DNA from: Serratia sarumanii
GTDB lineage: Bacteria > Pseudomonadota > Gammaproteobacteria > Enterobacterales > Enterobacteriaceae
Direction: 5' to 3'
Assembly (NCBI RefSeq): GCF_029962605.1
Contig: NZ_CP124750.1
Span: 3,286,001 to 3,350,000, forward strand
DNA: 64,000 bases
Shown here one piece after another: positions 8,430 through 17,551 of the stretch. Position numbers and translations under genes: made by a program. The first letter of the stretch is position 1, and each line of letters begins with the position of its first letter. The notes under the pieces are model-generated. The model was not told where the DNA came from. It did no database searches and saw nothing but the letters and a program-made list of their open reading frames with translations.

Positions 8430-10169
8430 ATGTCTGAAACAAGTTCCGTTCATTCTCTTCCCATGCGCTATGCGGACTTCCCCACCTTAGTGGACGCGTT
8501 GGATTACGCGGCACTGGGCAATACGGGAATGAATTTTTACGACCGTCGCAATCAACTCGTGACCGTTCTCGAATATCGCACGCTACAGCAAAAAGCGATC
8601 TCGGGCGCGCGGCGTTTATTGTCCCTGAAACTCAAGAAAGGCGATCGCGTGGCGCTGATCGCCGAAACCAGCGCGGGATTCGTCGAAGCCTTTTTCGCTT
8701 GCCAGTACGCCGGCCTGGTGGCGGTGCCGTTGGCGATCCCGATGGGCGTGGGCCAGCGCGACTCCTACACCGCCAAACTGAAAGGGCTGATCGCCAGCTG
8801 CAACCCCGCGGTGATCGTCAGCAGCGAAGAGTGGACGCCGCTGATCGCCTCAGCCACGGAAAACACCTCGGCGCTGCACATCCTCAGCGATGCGGATTTT
8901 AACGCCTTGCCGGAGCCGGAAATCGCGTTGCCCGCACCTTCGCCCGACGACATCGCCTATCTCCAATATACCTCGGGCAGCACCCGCTTTCCGCGCGGCG
9001 TGATCATTACCCAGCGGGCGGCGATGGCGAACCTGAACGCGATCAGCCGCGACGGGATCAAGCTGCGCGCGGGCGACCGCTGCGTTTCGTGGCTGCCCTT
9101 CTATCACGATATGGGCCTGGTCGGTTTCCTGCTAACGCCGGTGGCGACCCAGCTGTCCGTCGATTACCTGCGCACGCAAGATTTCGCCATGCGCCCGATG
9201 CAGTGGCTGAAACTGATCGCCAAAAATCGCGGCACGGTGTCCGTCGCCCCGCCGTTCGGCTACGATCTGTGCCTGCGCCGCAGCAACGCCAAAGAGCTGG
9301 TCGATCTGGATCTTTCCAGCTGGCGGGTCGCGGGCGTGGGCGCCGAGCCGATCCCGGCCGAGCTGCTCGGCCAGTTCGGCGAACACTTCAGCAGCATCAA
9401 CTTCGACAGCAAAGCCTTCATGCCGTGCTACGGCCTGGCCGAGAACACCCTGGCGGTGAGTTTTTCCGATCCCTGCTCCGGCCCGCAAACCAACGCGGTC
9501 GACCGCGATATTTTGGAGTACGAGGGTAAAGCGGTCGCGCCCGGCAAGAAAACCCGCGCCGTCTCGACCTTCGTCAACTGCGGCCGAGCGCTGCCCGGCC
9601 ACCGCATCGAGATCCGCAGCGAAACCGGGCAACCGCTGCCGGAACGCCAGGTCGGCCATATCACGATCTCCGGCCCCAGCCTGATGAACGGTTATTTCTC
9701 CGACGACGAGTCCCAGCAGCAAATTCAGGTGACCGGCTGGATGGATACCGGCGATCTGGGCTACCTGCTGGACGGCTATCTGTACGTCACCGGCCGCAAG
9801 AAGGATTTGATCATCATTCGCGGCCGCAATATCTGGCCGCAGGATATCGAGTACGTCGCGGAATCCGAACCGGAAATCCGTTCCGGCGATGCGATCGCCT
9901 TCGTAACCGAAGAGCACGACGAAGCGGCCAGGATCATTTTGCAAATCCAGTGCCGAGTCAGCTCGGAAGAACGCCGGGAACAAATCGTGCGTTCGCTGAG
10001 CGCCCGCATTCAAAGCGAGTTCGGCATCGCGGTGGACATCGAGCTGCTGCCGCCGCACAGCATTCCCCGCACGTCGTCGGGCAAACCCGCGCGCGCGGAG
10101 GCCAAAAAACGCTGGCTGAGCGCCTCGCTCTACCCGCACATGCCGCAGCTGGCCGGTTTCGCGCAATGA
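8430..10169 (+). CDS. Fatty acyl-AMP ligase (FAAL/acyl-ACP synthetase type)
   Basis: A 579-residue ANL-superfamily adenylating enzyme. The AMP-binding core YLQYTSGSTRFPRGVIIT lies near residue 173, SWLPFYHDMGLVGF follows near residue 220, and the C-terminal hinge is VTGRKKDLIIIRGRN. The HDMGL and long insert patterns are those of fatty acyl-AMP ligases, which load activated fatty acids onto an ACP rather than CoA. The ACP gene lies two genes downstream. The start is ATG 8430; a TTG at 8397 would add 11 residues. The stop overlaps the next start (ATGA). Expected role: acyl donor for the serine palmitoyltransferase. Confidence 0.85.
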   Translation: MSETSSVHSLPMRYADFPTLVDALDYAALGNTGMNFYDRRNQLVTVLEYRTLQQKAISGARRLLSLKLKKGDRVALIAETSAGFVEAFFACQYAGLVAVPLAIPMGVGQRDSYTAKLKGLIASCNPAVIVSSEEWTPLIASATENTSALHILSDADFNALPEPEIALPAPSPDDIAYLQYTSGSTRFPRGVIITQRAAMANLNAISRDGIKLRAGDRCVSWLPFYHDMGLVGFLLTPVATQLSVDYLRTQDFAMRPMQWLKLIAKNRGTVSVAPPFGYDLCLRRSNAKELVDLDLSSWRVAGVGAEPIPAELLGQFGEHFSSINFDSKAFMPCYGLAENTLAVSFSDPCSGPQTNAVDRDILEYEGKAVAPGKKTRAVSTFVNCGRALPGHRIEIRSETGQPLPERQVGHITISGPSLMNGYFSDDESQQQIQVTGWMDTGDLGYLLDGYLYVTGRKKDLIIIRGRNIWPQDIEYVAESEPEIRSGDAIAFVTEEHDEAARIILQIQCRVSSEERREQIVRSLSARIQSEFGIAVDIELLPPHSIPRTSSGKPARAEAKKRWLSASLYPHMPQLAGFAQ

Positions 10170-11080
10170 GCGGCACGGTGGCAGTGACGGGCGCGACCGG
10201 TTTTATCGGCCGGCACATCGTCCAGGAACTGCTGGCGCAAGGGTTTAACGTGCGCGCCCTGACGCGGCGCGCGGGAAAAGCCGCCGCCGACAACCTGCAG
10301 TGGATCCCCGGCGCGCTGGAGGATCGGCCCTCGCTCACCGAGCTGGTGCGCGGCGCGGAGTGCGTCGTGCACTGTGCGGGCCAGGTGCGCGGGCACGCGG
10401 AAGCGGTGTTCACCCGCTGCAACGTCACCGGCAGCCTGAACCTGATGCAGGCGGCCAAACAGAACGGCCGCTGCCGTCGCTTCTTGTTCATGTCGTCGCT
10501 GGCGGCCCGCCATCCGGCGCTGTCCTGGTACGCCCATTCAAAACAGGCCGCCGAGCAGCAACTCATCGCCGCCAGCGGCGAGATCGCGCTGGGGATTTTC
10601 CGCCCGACGGCGGTTTACGGGCCCGGCGATAAAGAGCTGAAACCGCTGTTCAACGGCCTGCTGCGCGGCGTGCTGCCCCGGCTGGGCGCGCCTGACGCCA
10701 GGCTCTCTTTTCTGCACGTGAGCGATTTGGCCAAGGCGGTCAGCCAATGGGTGCAGGCTGAACCTGCGCAGCCGAATATTTACGAACTGTGCGACGGCGT
10801 GGCCGAAGGCTATAACTGGCTGCGCCTGCGGGACATCGGCGCCGCCGTGCGGCACGGGCCGGTGCGCCTGGTGGGCATTCCGCTGCCGCTGCTGAAAGCC
10901 CTGGCGGATATCAGCGTGGTGTGGAACCGCCTGGTCAAACAAGAGCCGATGCTGACGCGCAGCAAAATACGCGAATTAACCCATCACGACTGGTCCGCCA
11001 GTAATCACGCGCTGTCGCAACAGATTAATTGGTTTCCACAGGTAAGTTTGGAGCGCGCGCTGCGCGAAGGGCTGTTTTAA
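10166..11080 (+). CDS. NAD(P)-dependent epimerase/dehydratase-type SDR, candidate ceramide reductase
   Basis: A 304-residue extended SDR: the Rossmann motif GATGFIGRHI is at the N-terminus, the catalytic YAHSK near residue 122, and FRPTAVYGPGD near residue 145. Translation is coupled to the acyl ligase by an ATGA overlap. In the Caulobacter sphingolipid cluster a protein of this family (CerR) reduces the keto group to give dihydroceramide; the same neighbours (ACP, SPT, acyl ligase) occur here, so I infer that function. Another 3-keto lipid reductase role is possible. Confidence 0.75.
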   Translation: MSGTVAVTGATGFIGRHIVQELLAQGFNVRALTRRAGKAAADNLQWIPGALEDRPSLTELVRGAECVVHCAGQVRGHAEAVFTRCNVTGSLNLMQAAKQNGRCRRFLFMSSLAARHPALSWYAHSKQAAEQQLIAASGEIALGIFRPTAVYGPGDKELKPLFNGLLRGVLPRLGAPDARLSFLHVSDLAKAVSQWVQAEPAQPNIYELCDGVAEGYNWLRLRDIGAAVRHGPVRLVGIPLPLLKALADISVVWNRLVKQEPMLTRSKIRELTHHDWSASNHALSQQINWFPQVSLERALREGLF

Positions 11081-11111
11081 TTATTCCAAATAGAGGTGTG
11101 TCAACGTTCTT

Positions 11112-11372
11112 ATGCTAAATCGCGATGCTGTAATGGATTATATCCTGACGTGTTTGCAAGGTATCGTCGAAGGCGGAGTGGAAATAAAACCTGATAGCGA
11201 TCTCGTCAATGATCTTGGCCTGGAATCCATCAGAGTCCTGGATCTGCTGATGATGCTGGAAGATGAATTAGATATCTCCATTCCTATCAATATATTGCTT
11301 GATGTCAGAACGCCTGAGCAACTGCTTGACGCGCTGCGCCCTTATCTGGAGAAAAACCATGGGACTGTATGA
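11112..11372 (+). CDS. Specialised acyl carrier protein
   Basis: An 86-residue acidic four-helix ACP with the phosphopantetheine site DLGLESI (Ser39). It is not the housekeeping AcpP, which has DSLDTVE. It lies directly between the reductase and the serine palmitoyltransferase, whose start codon it overlaps by 14 nt, so the two are translated together. It probably carries the acyl chain activated by the upstream ligase and delivers it to the condensing enzyme. Confidence 0.88.
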   Translation: MLNRDAVMDYILTCLQGIVEGGVEIKPDSDLVNDLGLESIRVLDLLMMLEDELDISIPINILLDVRTPEQLLDALRPYLEKNHGTV

Positions 11373-12531
11373 TAAGTTTGCGCGCCTCGCCAATGACCGC
11401 GAACAATTTCAAACGTCCGGTCTGAATCCGTTCGGCACCTGTATCGACGAAGTCTATTCCGCCACCCAGGGCCGCATCGGCGATCAAAAGATTGTCCTCG
11501 CCGGCACCAATAATTACCTTGGCCTGACGTTCGATGCGCAGGCGATCGCCGCCGGTCAGGCGGCCCTGGCCGCGCTCGGCACCGGCACCACCGGCTCGCG
11601 CATGGCGAACGGCAGCTACGGATCGCACCTGACGCTGGAACGGGAGCTGGCGGAATTCTTCGATCGCCCCAGCGCCATCGTGTTCTCCACCGGCTACACC
11701 GCCAACCTGGGCGTCATCAGCACGCTGGCGGGACCGGGCGCCGTGGTGTTGATCGACGCGGACAGCCACGCGAGCATTTACGACGCCTGCGCCCTCGGCG
11801 GCGCGGAGATTATTCGCTTCCGCCACAATGACGCCGCCGATCTGGAGCGCCGCATGCTGCGCCTGGGCGAGCGTGCGCGCGAGGCGATCATTATCGTGGA
11901 AGGCATCTACAGCATGCTGGGCGACGTCGCCCCGCTGGTGGAAATCGTCGACATCAAGCGGCGGCTCGGCGGGTATCTGCTGGTCGACGAAGCGCACTCC
12001 TTCGGCGTGATGGGCGAGCACGGCCGCGGCCTGGCCGAAGCGCTGGGCGTCGAGCAAGACGTGGATATCGTCCTGGGCACCTTCAGCAAAAGCCTGGCTT
12101 CGATCGGCGGTTTCGCCGTCGGCGGCAAGGGGATGGACGTGCTGCGCTACAGCAGCCGGCCGTATATCTTTACCGCGTCGCCGTCGCCGTCGAGCATCGC
12201 GTCGGTGCGCACGGCGCTGCAAAAAATCGCGCTCCATCCCGAACTGCGGGAAAAGCTGTGGAGCAACGCGCACCGCCTGTACCACGGCCTCGCCGAGCTG
12301 GGGTATACCCTGGGGCCGCGCATCAGCCCGGTGGTGCCGGTGATGATCGGTTCGAAGGAAGAAGGGCTGCGTTTCTGGCGCGAGCTGATCGCCCACGGCG
12401 TGTATGTAAACCTGGTGCTGCCACCGGCCGCGCCGGCGGGCGTCACCCTGCTGCGCTGCAGCGTCAATGCCGCGCACAGCGATGAAGAGATCGACACCAT
12501 CGTGCGCGCCTTTGCGGCGCTGAAAAAATAA
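11359..12531 (+). CDS. spt: Serine palmitoyltransferase-type alpha-oxoamine synthase
   Basis: A 390-residue PLP enzyme. The motifs run in order: TNNYLGLTF (50-58), GTGTTGSRMANGSYGSH (74-90), DADSHASIYDACALGG (133-148), VDEAHSFGVMGEHGRG (209-224) and the PLP lysine in GTFSKSLASIGGF (Lys244). The GSY/HASIYD/RFRHND pattern is closer to the proteobacterial serine palmitoyltransferases I know than to BioF or Kbl. Expected reaction: L-serine + acyl thioester to 3-ketosphinganine + CO2, in the cytoplasm. The chosen ATG (11359) overlaps the ACP gene by 14 nt. Other alpha-oxoamine products cannot be excluded from sequence. Confidence 0.85.
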   Translation: MGLYDKFARLANDREQFQTSGLNPFGTCIDEVYSATQGRIGDQKIVLAGTNNYLGLTFDAQAIAAGQAALAALGTGTTGSRMANGSYGSHLTLERELAEFFDRPSAIVFSTGYTANLGVISTLAGPGAVVLIDADSHASIYDACALGGAEIIRFRHNDAADLERRMLRLGERAREAIIIVEGIYSMLGDVAPLVEIVDIKRRLGGYLLVDEAHSFGVMGEHGRGLAEALGVEQDVDIVLGTFSKSLASIGGFAVGGKGMDVLRYSSRPYIFTASPSPSSIASVRTALQKIALHPELREKLWSNAHRLYHGLAELGYTLGPRISPVVPVMIGSKEEGLRFWRELIAHGVYVNLVLPPAAPAGVTLLRCSVNAAHSDEEIDTIVRAFAALKK

Positions 12532-12550
12532 AGCCTTCCCTCTCGGCCGC

Positions 12551-12580
12551 GGCGGCGGTGCCGAAAATGGCATCGCCGCC
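12551..12580. terminator. Hairpin between convergent spt and kinase genes
   Basis: GGCGGCGGTGCC pairs with GGCATCGCCGCC around a 6-nt loop: 12 bp with one G-T wobble. It lies between two convergent stops; there is no T run, so termination efficiency is uncertain. Confidence 0.5.
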
Positions 12581-12600
12581 CTGCCGAACCGATGCGCGCC

Positions 12601-13332
12601 TCAGTGCGCAGCCGTTGATACTTCATCAGCGGAATAGCGATAACCCTGCGCCGCCATAAATTCCGCGATGGCTTTTTCCGCCGCCGAAAGCACCTCCTCG
12701 ATCGGCCGATCGGCATCGAGATCCACGATGTCGGCGCCTTCGAACGTCAATAACGGCGTGACGGCGATCTTCTTCTCCAGCGCCGCTTTGCGGTGATCGG
12801 GTTTGCGCGCGCAGGCCACCGCCAGACTGACATTCAGCTTGAGCACCAGATCCGGTTTTTGCCCCGCCATCCATTGGAACGCCGCCCGCTCGCGCGCCGC
12901 CAGCCAACGGACGAAACGGCTCCCTTCAACGTCGACGGGAAAAACCGTGCCGTCGTAAGCGCCAGGGATTTGCGCCTGCGGAAAACGGTCGGTCAACACG
13001 ATGAACCCTTGCCGACGATACGCCAGCATGCGGCGAAAACGCAGCAGCCGCCGCCCCACAAAAGCGATGATCACCGCCGACGGCAGCAGGCCAATCCGGG
13101 ATTTTTTCGTTTTGACTTTTTTGGTATTGCTCTCGATTGCCTTGCCCACCGAGCGCCCGAGCAGCGGCAATTTCGCCGCCGCGCGGCCGACGTTGCCCGC
13201 CTGTTTGCCCAGATGCACCTGCACCGCCGGGCCATAATGTTTCATATACGCGATCAGATGTTCACAAACGGTGGACTTACCCGATCCGTCGCTGCCGATA
13301 ACCGCAATCAGCGGCGGAAATTTTGCACTCAT
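12601..13332 (-). CDS. Thymidylate-kinase-like P-loop kinase, copy 1 of 3
   Basis: A 243-residue protein of the TMPK-like P-loop family: Walker [10 protein letters not shown] at residues 13-21, a basic KKVKTKKSR segment, the [15 protein letters not shown] motif (compare the DR[YF] motif of TMPK) and CARKPDHR. Two homologues follow on the opposite strand. It is too divergent to be housekeeping tmk. Such proteins occur in polysaccharide and lipid gene clusters, with unknown phosphoryl acceptors. I start at ATG 13330-13332; the frame continues upstream without family similarity. It is convergent with spt and divergent from copy 2. Confidence 0.75.
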   Translation of the reverse strand: MSAKFPPLIAVIGSDGSGKSTVCEHLIAYMKHYGPAVQVHLGKQAGNVGRAAAKLPLLGRSVGKAIESNTKKVKTKKSRIGLLPSAVIIAFVGRRLLRFRRMLAYRRQGFIVLTDRFPQAQIPGAYDGTVFPVDVEGSRFVRWLAARERAAFQWMAGQKPDLVLKLNVSLAVACARKPDHRKAALEKKIAVTPLLTFEGADIVDLDADRPIEEVLSAAEKAIAEFMAAQGYRYSADEVSTAAH

Positions 13333-13704
13333 AATAAGACTCTCTTTCAATACACCAGAAACGGCGTGCCATATTTGAAGCGAACTACCGCTTATCATTG
13401 CCGTGGCGGCCGCGTGGAAAAAATTTTCCGTAACGCGACGCCAAAAAGCACAAAACATTAAGCGAAAATTGAAAACCTCTGCTCTTTTTTCGCCGTTAGC
13501 CCGGCCGGAAATTAACATAAAAAGCGAAACCGGCGCACGCACCAACAATTAGCACAAAATAACAAGAACGAACGCCATAAATATCAATTCAAATAACGAA
13601 CAGGAATAGCAATCTCATTATTTTATCGCAGCAAAGCACAATAAATATCTTGAACCCAAGGCGTATTGGAATACAATAGTTTTTTTCGCATTGGATCAAT
13701 TATT
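13333..13704. promoter_or_regulatory. Divergent promoter region between kinase copies 1 and 2
   Basis: About 370 bp, AT-rich towards the right half (13550-13680), with no supported ORF. It must carry promoters for the leftward kinase gene and for the rightward run of genes from 13705 to lptG. No operator-like repeat stands out. Confidence 0.4.
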
Positions 13705-14430
13705 GTGAGTCAGCAGATAAGACCTTCATCTGATCGCTCGCCCGTGCGCGTAATAGCGATAACCGGCTGTGACGGCTCGGGAAAATCCACGTTAGCCGCC
13801 AGCCTGGTCAACGCCTTATCGCCACAAGAACCTGCCGAACTGCTTTATCTCGGCCAGTCTTCCGGGCGCATCGGCGAATGGATCAGTTCGCTGCCGATTA
13901 TTGGCGCCCCCTTCGGGCGTTATTTGCTGAAGAAGTCGGAGCGCGTGCATGAGCGCCCTTCCACGCCGCCGGATAATGCCACGGCGCTGGTGATTTTTTT
14001 ACTCTCCTATTGGCGCGTTTATAAATTCCGTCGCATGCTGAAGAAAAGCCGCAGCGGCGCATTGCTGATCACCGATCGTTATCCGCAGGCCGAAGTGGCG
14101 GGGTTTCGTTTCGATGGCCCGCAGCTGGCGAAAACCGCCGGCGGCAATCGCTGGATCCGCTGGCTGAGAAAGCGCGAACAAAACCTCTACCAATGGATGG
14201 CGTCTTATCAGCCCTTATTATTAATTCGGCTGGATATTGACGAACAAACGGCCTATTCACGCAAACCCGATCACTCGCTGGCGGCATTGCGTGAAAAAAT
14301 CGCCGTCATCCCGCACCTGACGTTTAACGGCGCTAACATATTGGATTTAGACGGCCGCGAGCCGGCCAACCGTATTTTCGACGAGTCTCTGCGCGCCGTT
14401 AAAATATCGCTGAGGGCCGCCAATGCCTAA
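13705..14430 (+). CDS. Thymidylate-kinase-like P-loop kinase, copy 2 of 3
   Basis: A 241-residue homologue of the kinase at 12601-13332: Walker A GCDGSGKST, ITDRYPQAEVAGFRFDGP and SRKPDHSLAALREKIAV. I prefer the GTG at 13705; a TTG at 13666 would add 13 residues, and neither has a strong Shine-Dalgarno sequence. It is the first gene of a rightward series of kinase, kinase, flippase, unknown, ytfJ-like and lptFG genes. The acceptor is unknown; in this setting a lipid or head-group phosphorylation is an inference only. Confidence 0.75.
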   Translation: MSQQIRPSSDRSPVRVIAITGCDGSGKSTLAASLVNALSPQEPAELLYLGQSSGRIGEWISSLPIIGAPFGRYLLKKSERVHERPSTPPDNATALVIFLLSYWRVYKFRRMLKKSRSGALLITDRYPQAEVAGFRFDGPQLAKTAGGNRWIRWLRKREQNLYQWMASYQPLLLIRLDIDEQTAYSRKPDHSLAALREKIAVIPHLTFNGANILDLDGREPANRIFDESLRAVKISLRAANA

Positions 14431-14460
14431 CCGCCAAATAACCTTTTCGTACCGAAACAG

Positions 14461-15255
14461 ATGAAAAAAAATAAACTCACCGCCGAACAGAATACCTCTT
14501 CCTCCTGCATCACCGGGCTGATTGCCGTGGTGGGCAGCGACGGCACCGGCAAGTCCACGCTGACCGCCGATCTGGTCAAGAACCTGCAGCAACATCGCCC
14601 CACGGAGCGGCGCTATTTGGGGCTGATCTCCGGCGAAGACGGCGACAAAATCAAGAAATTGCCGTTCATCGGCGTGTGGCTGGAACGGCGCCTGGCGGCC
14701 AAATCCGATAAAACCCAGCGCATGAGCAACAGGCCGCCGGCGCTGTGGGCGGCGCTGATCATGTACGGCTTTTCGCTGTGGCGCGCCTCCAACCTGCGCA
14801 AGGTGCGGCGGCTGGCGCAGAGCGGCGTGCTGGTGATCAGCGATCGCTACCCGCAGGCGGAAATTTCAGGTTTTTACTACGACGGGCCCGGCATCGGCGT
14901 GGAACGCGCAAAAGGCTGGCTATTGAGCCACCTGGCGGCGCGCGAACGCCGTTTATATCAACGCATGGCCGTCTATCGGCCGGAGCTGATCATTCGCCTC
15001 GATATCGACGTCGATACGGCGTTTTCCCGCAAGCCCGATCACAGCTATGAAGAGCTGAAAGACAAGATTTCCGCCATGGTACGCCTGCAGTACAACGGCG
15101 CGCGCATCATCGAGCTGGACGCCAGAGCGCCTTACGACGAGGTGCTGAGCAACGCGCTCAACGCCATTTCCGCCGTGGTGAACCCCGCGAAGCGCCCACA
15201 GAGCGACATCGGGCAACCCGGCGAAAACGCCGGCGAAGAAACTCAGGTTTATTAA
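14461..15255 (+). CDS. Thymidylate-kinase-like P-loop kinase, copy 3 of 3
   Basis: 264 residues: Walker A GSDGTGKST near residue 25, ISDRYPQAEISGFYYDGPG, and SRKPDHSYEELKDKI. It is closest in pattern to copy 2, lies 30 nt behind it, and carries an extra hydrophilic C-terminal tail (about 25 residues, PAKRPQSDIGQPGENAGEE). Three diverged copies in one cluster suggest three different substrates or steps rather than simple gene dosage. ATG start. Confidence 0.75.
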   Translation: MKKNKLTAEQNTSSSCITGLIAVVGSDGTGKSTLTADLVKNLQQHRPTERRYLGLISGEDGDKIKKLPFIGVWLERRLAAKSDKTQRMSNRPPALWAALIMYGFSLWRASNLRKVRRLAQSGVLVISDRYPQAEISGFYYDGPGIGVERAKGWLLSHLAARERRLYQRMAVYRPELIIRLDIDVDTAFSRKPDHSYEELKDKISAMVRLQYNGARIIELDARAPYDEVLSNALNAISAVVNPAKRPQSDIGQPGENAGEETQVY

Positions 15256-15327
15256 ACGCATACAGGGCAAGCGCATGACAGCGGAACACAAGATGCAGCA
15301 AAACAACGATAACGGCTGGTTTGGGTT

Positions 15328-16665
15328 ATGAAACGGTGGTTTTCCGATGGCGCATTTCGCTCCATTTTACGTAATGCCGCCTACTTAGGCTCCGGCAGCG
15401 TGGCCAGCGCGCTGCTCGGCCTGCTGGCGCTCTCCTGCGCCGGTAAAGGCATGTCGCCTGAAATGTTCGGCGTGCTGGTGGTGATCCAGGCCTATACCAA
15501 AGCGGTCAGCGATTTCATCAAATTCCAGACCTGGCAGTTTGTGGTGCAATTCGGCACCCCGGCGCTGGAGCATCAAAACACCGGGCGCTTCCGCGACGTC
15601 GTCGCCTTCTCCTTCGGGCTGGATATCGCCAGCGGCGTCATCGCCGTGCTGGGCGGCATGATCATGCTGCCGTTCTTGTCTCACGCCCTGGGGCTGGACA
15701 GCGAAAGCTTCTGGCTCGCCATGCTGTACTGCACCCTGATCCCGTCGATGACCTCGTCCACGCCGACCGGCGTGCTGCGCGCCTTCAACCGCTTCGATCT
15801 CATCGCCATTCAGCAGGCGATCAAGCCGTTCCTGCAGGCGGTGGGCAGCGTCATCTCCTATTATTTCGATCTGGGATTCCCCGGCTTTATCGTCACCTGG
15901 TACGCCTCTAACCTGATCGGCGGCACGCTGTTCTGGTGGTTCACCGCACGCGAGCTGCGCCGCCGCGATATCCACGGCGCGCTGAGGCCGCGCCTGTTCA
16001 ACGTCGCGCGCCGCATCGAGGGCGCCTGGAACTTCGTCTGGACCACCAACATCGCCCACACCATCTGGGCCGCACGCAACTCCTGCACCACCGTGCTGGT
16101 GGGCGTGGTGCTCGGGCCGGCCGCCGCCGGGCTGTTCAAGATCGCCATGACCTTCTTCGATGCGACGGGCACCCCGGCCAAGCTGCTGGAGAAAAGCTTC
16201 TATCCGGAGATCATGCGCCTGGATCCGCGCACCAAGACCCCGTGGCTGCTGGGCCTGCGCTCCTCGCTGCTGGCCGGCGGCATCGGCCTGGCCGTCGCGG
16301 TGTTGATGCTGCTGGTGGGTAAACCGCTCATTTCCGCGGTGTTCGGGCAGCAATACCTGGAAGCCTATGACCTGATTCAAATCATGCTGGGCGCGATCAT
16401 CGTCTCCATGATGGGCTTCCCGCAGGAATCCTTACTGTTTATGGCAGGCAAGCAGCGCGCTTTCCTGATCGCGCAGGCGACGGCCTCGGCGGCCTACATT
16501 GCGCTGCTGGTGTCGATGGCGTATGCCTTCGGCGTGCAGGGCGCCGCCTTCGCTTATTTACTGGGGCAATGTTTAGACGTTCTGTTATCCCTGATACCGA
16601 CGATCGGCGCCTACCGCAATCGCTTTATGTTGGGGCTGAATGTGCCCAAAGAGAGTAATCAATGA
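15328..16665 (+). CDS. Polysaccharide/lipid flippase (Wzx/PST-like, MOP superfamily)
   Basis: A 445-residue polytopic membrane protein with 12 or so hydrophobic segments, beginning AYLGSGSVASALLGLLALS and including the charged loop FIKFQTWQF typical of PST/Wzx exporters. These move lipid-linked molecules from the inner to the outer leaflet of the inner membrane. No glycosyltransferases or undecaprenyl-sugar genes are present, which argues against an O-antigen or capsule locus and for flipping of the lipid built by the cluster. The stop overlaps the start of the next gene (ATGA). Confidence 0.75.
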   Translation: MKRWFSDGAFRSILRNAAYLGSGSVASALLGLLALSCAGKGMSPEMFGVLVVIQAYTKAVSDFIKFQTWQFVVQFGTPALEHQNTGRFRDVVAFSFGLDIASGVIAVLGGMIMLPFLSHALGLDSESFWLAMLYCTLIPSMTSSTPTGVLRAFNRFDLIAIQQAIKPFLQAVGSVISYYFDLGFPGFIVTWYASNLIGGTLFWWFTARELRRRDIHGALRPRLFNVARRIEGAWNFVWTTNIAHTIWAARNSCTTVLVGVVLGPAAAGLFKIAMTFFDATGTPAKLLEKSFYPEIMRLDPRTKTPWLLGLRSSLLAGGIGLAVAVLMLLVGKPLISAVFGQQYLEAYDLIQIMLGAIIVSMMGFPQESLLFMAGKQRAFLIAQATASAAYIALLVSMAYAFGVQGAAFAYLLGQCLDVLLSLIPTIGAYRNRFMLGLNVPKESNQ

Positions 16666-17531
16666 CCGCTACCGATAATTGGAAGAAGTTCTCCGCCGAA
16701 ACCACCCAGGCGCTGTTTGTCGCGGTGGAAGAAGACGACCTGGTTGAGGCGAATATCAGCCTGCCACAGCAGATTGATTTGCAGTGTTCCCCCGAGAGCA
16801 TCCGGGACAACTACGCGCTGTGCCTGCAGTTTTGGGAAGACGGCTTTTCCCGCCGCGAGCTGCTGCAACTGGTGAACGGTTTCCTGCAAGACCCGCAGTT
16901 GGCGGCGCCCACCCGCATGCGCTACAAATATATCCGCGCCCGCTATAAGCACCTGCGCTTCGCCCAGCAGCTGTACGGCGCGCCCCACCGCGCCAACCGC
17001 CTGTTCCACACCACCACCGTGGTGCTCGGTCATTTTCAGGATGCGTTTCGCAACGGCAACCAGAAGAACCTGACGCTGTACGGCAACCTGCTGCGGCTGC
17101 TGCTCAGCAAGCCGGTGTGGTCATACGTGCGCTATGCGCTGCGCCACACCCGGCTGGAAAGCGCACAGGGCTTTATCACCTACCGCCAGGAGCAAATGCG
17201 CCAGCTGCAGACGCTGATCGCCAGCCCGGCGCTGACCGGGCACCAGTTCCACAACGTGCGCAAAATCGTCAGCCGCCAGGTGTCGTTTTACGACACGCTG
17301 AGATCGATCGATCCCGACAACCGCGAGGCCCGGCAGATCTCGCGCTTCCTGGCGGCGATTAACGGCCTGATGGGCGACCGGCACGACGTGATGGTGGCGG
17401 ACAAACTGGCCGGCGGCGATATCTACGATCGGCCGGCGATCCTGGATATCGATATTCGCCAGCGCCTGGAGCTGCTGCTGGCGCGCTTTCCGCTGTCGTT
17501 TTCCCCGCCGGCCGTCGCGGCGGGCAGATAA
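16662..17531 (+). CDS. Uncharacterised helical protein, weakly CHAD-like
   Basis: 289 residues, almost all predicted helical and rich in Arg and His, with no signal peptide or membrane segment. The region QFHNVRKIVSRQVSFYDTL followed by INGLMGDRHDVMVAD resembles the HxxRKxxR and LGxxRDxDV patterns of CHAD domains, which bind polyphosphate or other anions; the match is by eye and weak. Translationally coupled to the flippase by an ATGA overlap, so it probably works with it. No function can be assigned. Confidence 0.6.
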   Translation: MTATDNWKKFSAETTQALFVAVEEDDLVEANISLPQQIDLQCSPESIRDNYALCLQFWEDGFSRRELLQLVNGFLQDPQLAAPTRMRYKYIRARYKHLRFAQQLYGAPHRANRLFHTTTVVLGHFQDAFRNGNQKNLTLYGNLLRLLLSKPVWSYVRYALRHTRLESAQGFITYRQEQMRQLQTLIASPALTGHQFHNVRKIVSRQVSFYDTLRSIDPDNREARQISRFLAAINGLMGDRHDVMVADKLAGGDIYDRPAILDIDIRQRLELLLARFPLSFSPPAVAAGR

Positions 17532-17551
17532 GCGCGTTGCAAGGAGCCATG

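Noticed and set aside
8397..8430. Upstream TTG start for the acyl-AMP ligase
   Set aside because: It adds 11 residues not typical of the family and lacks a Shine-Dalgarno sequence; the ATG at 8430 is more natural.
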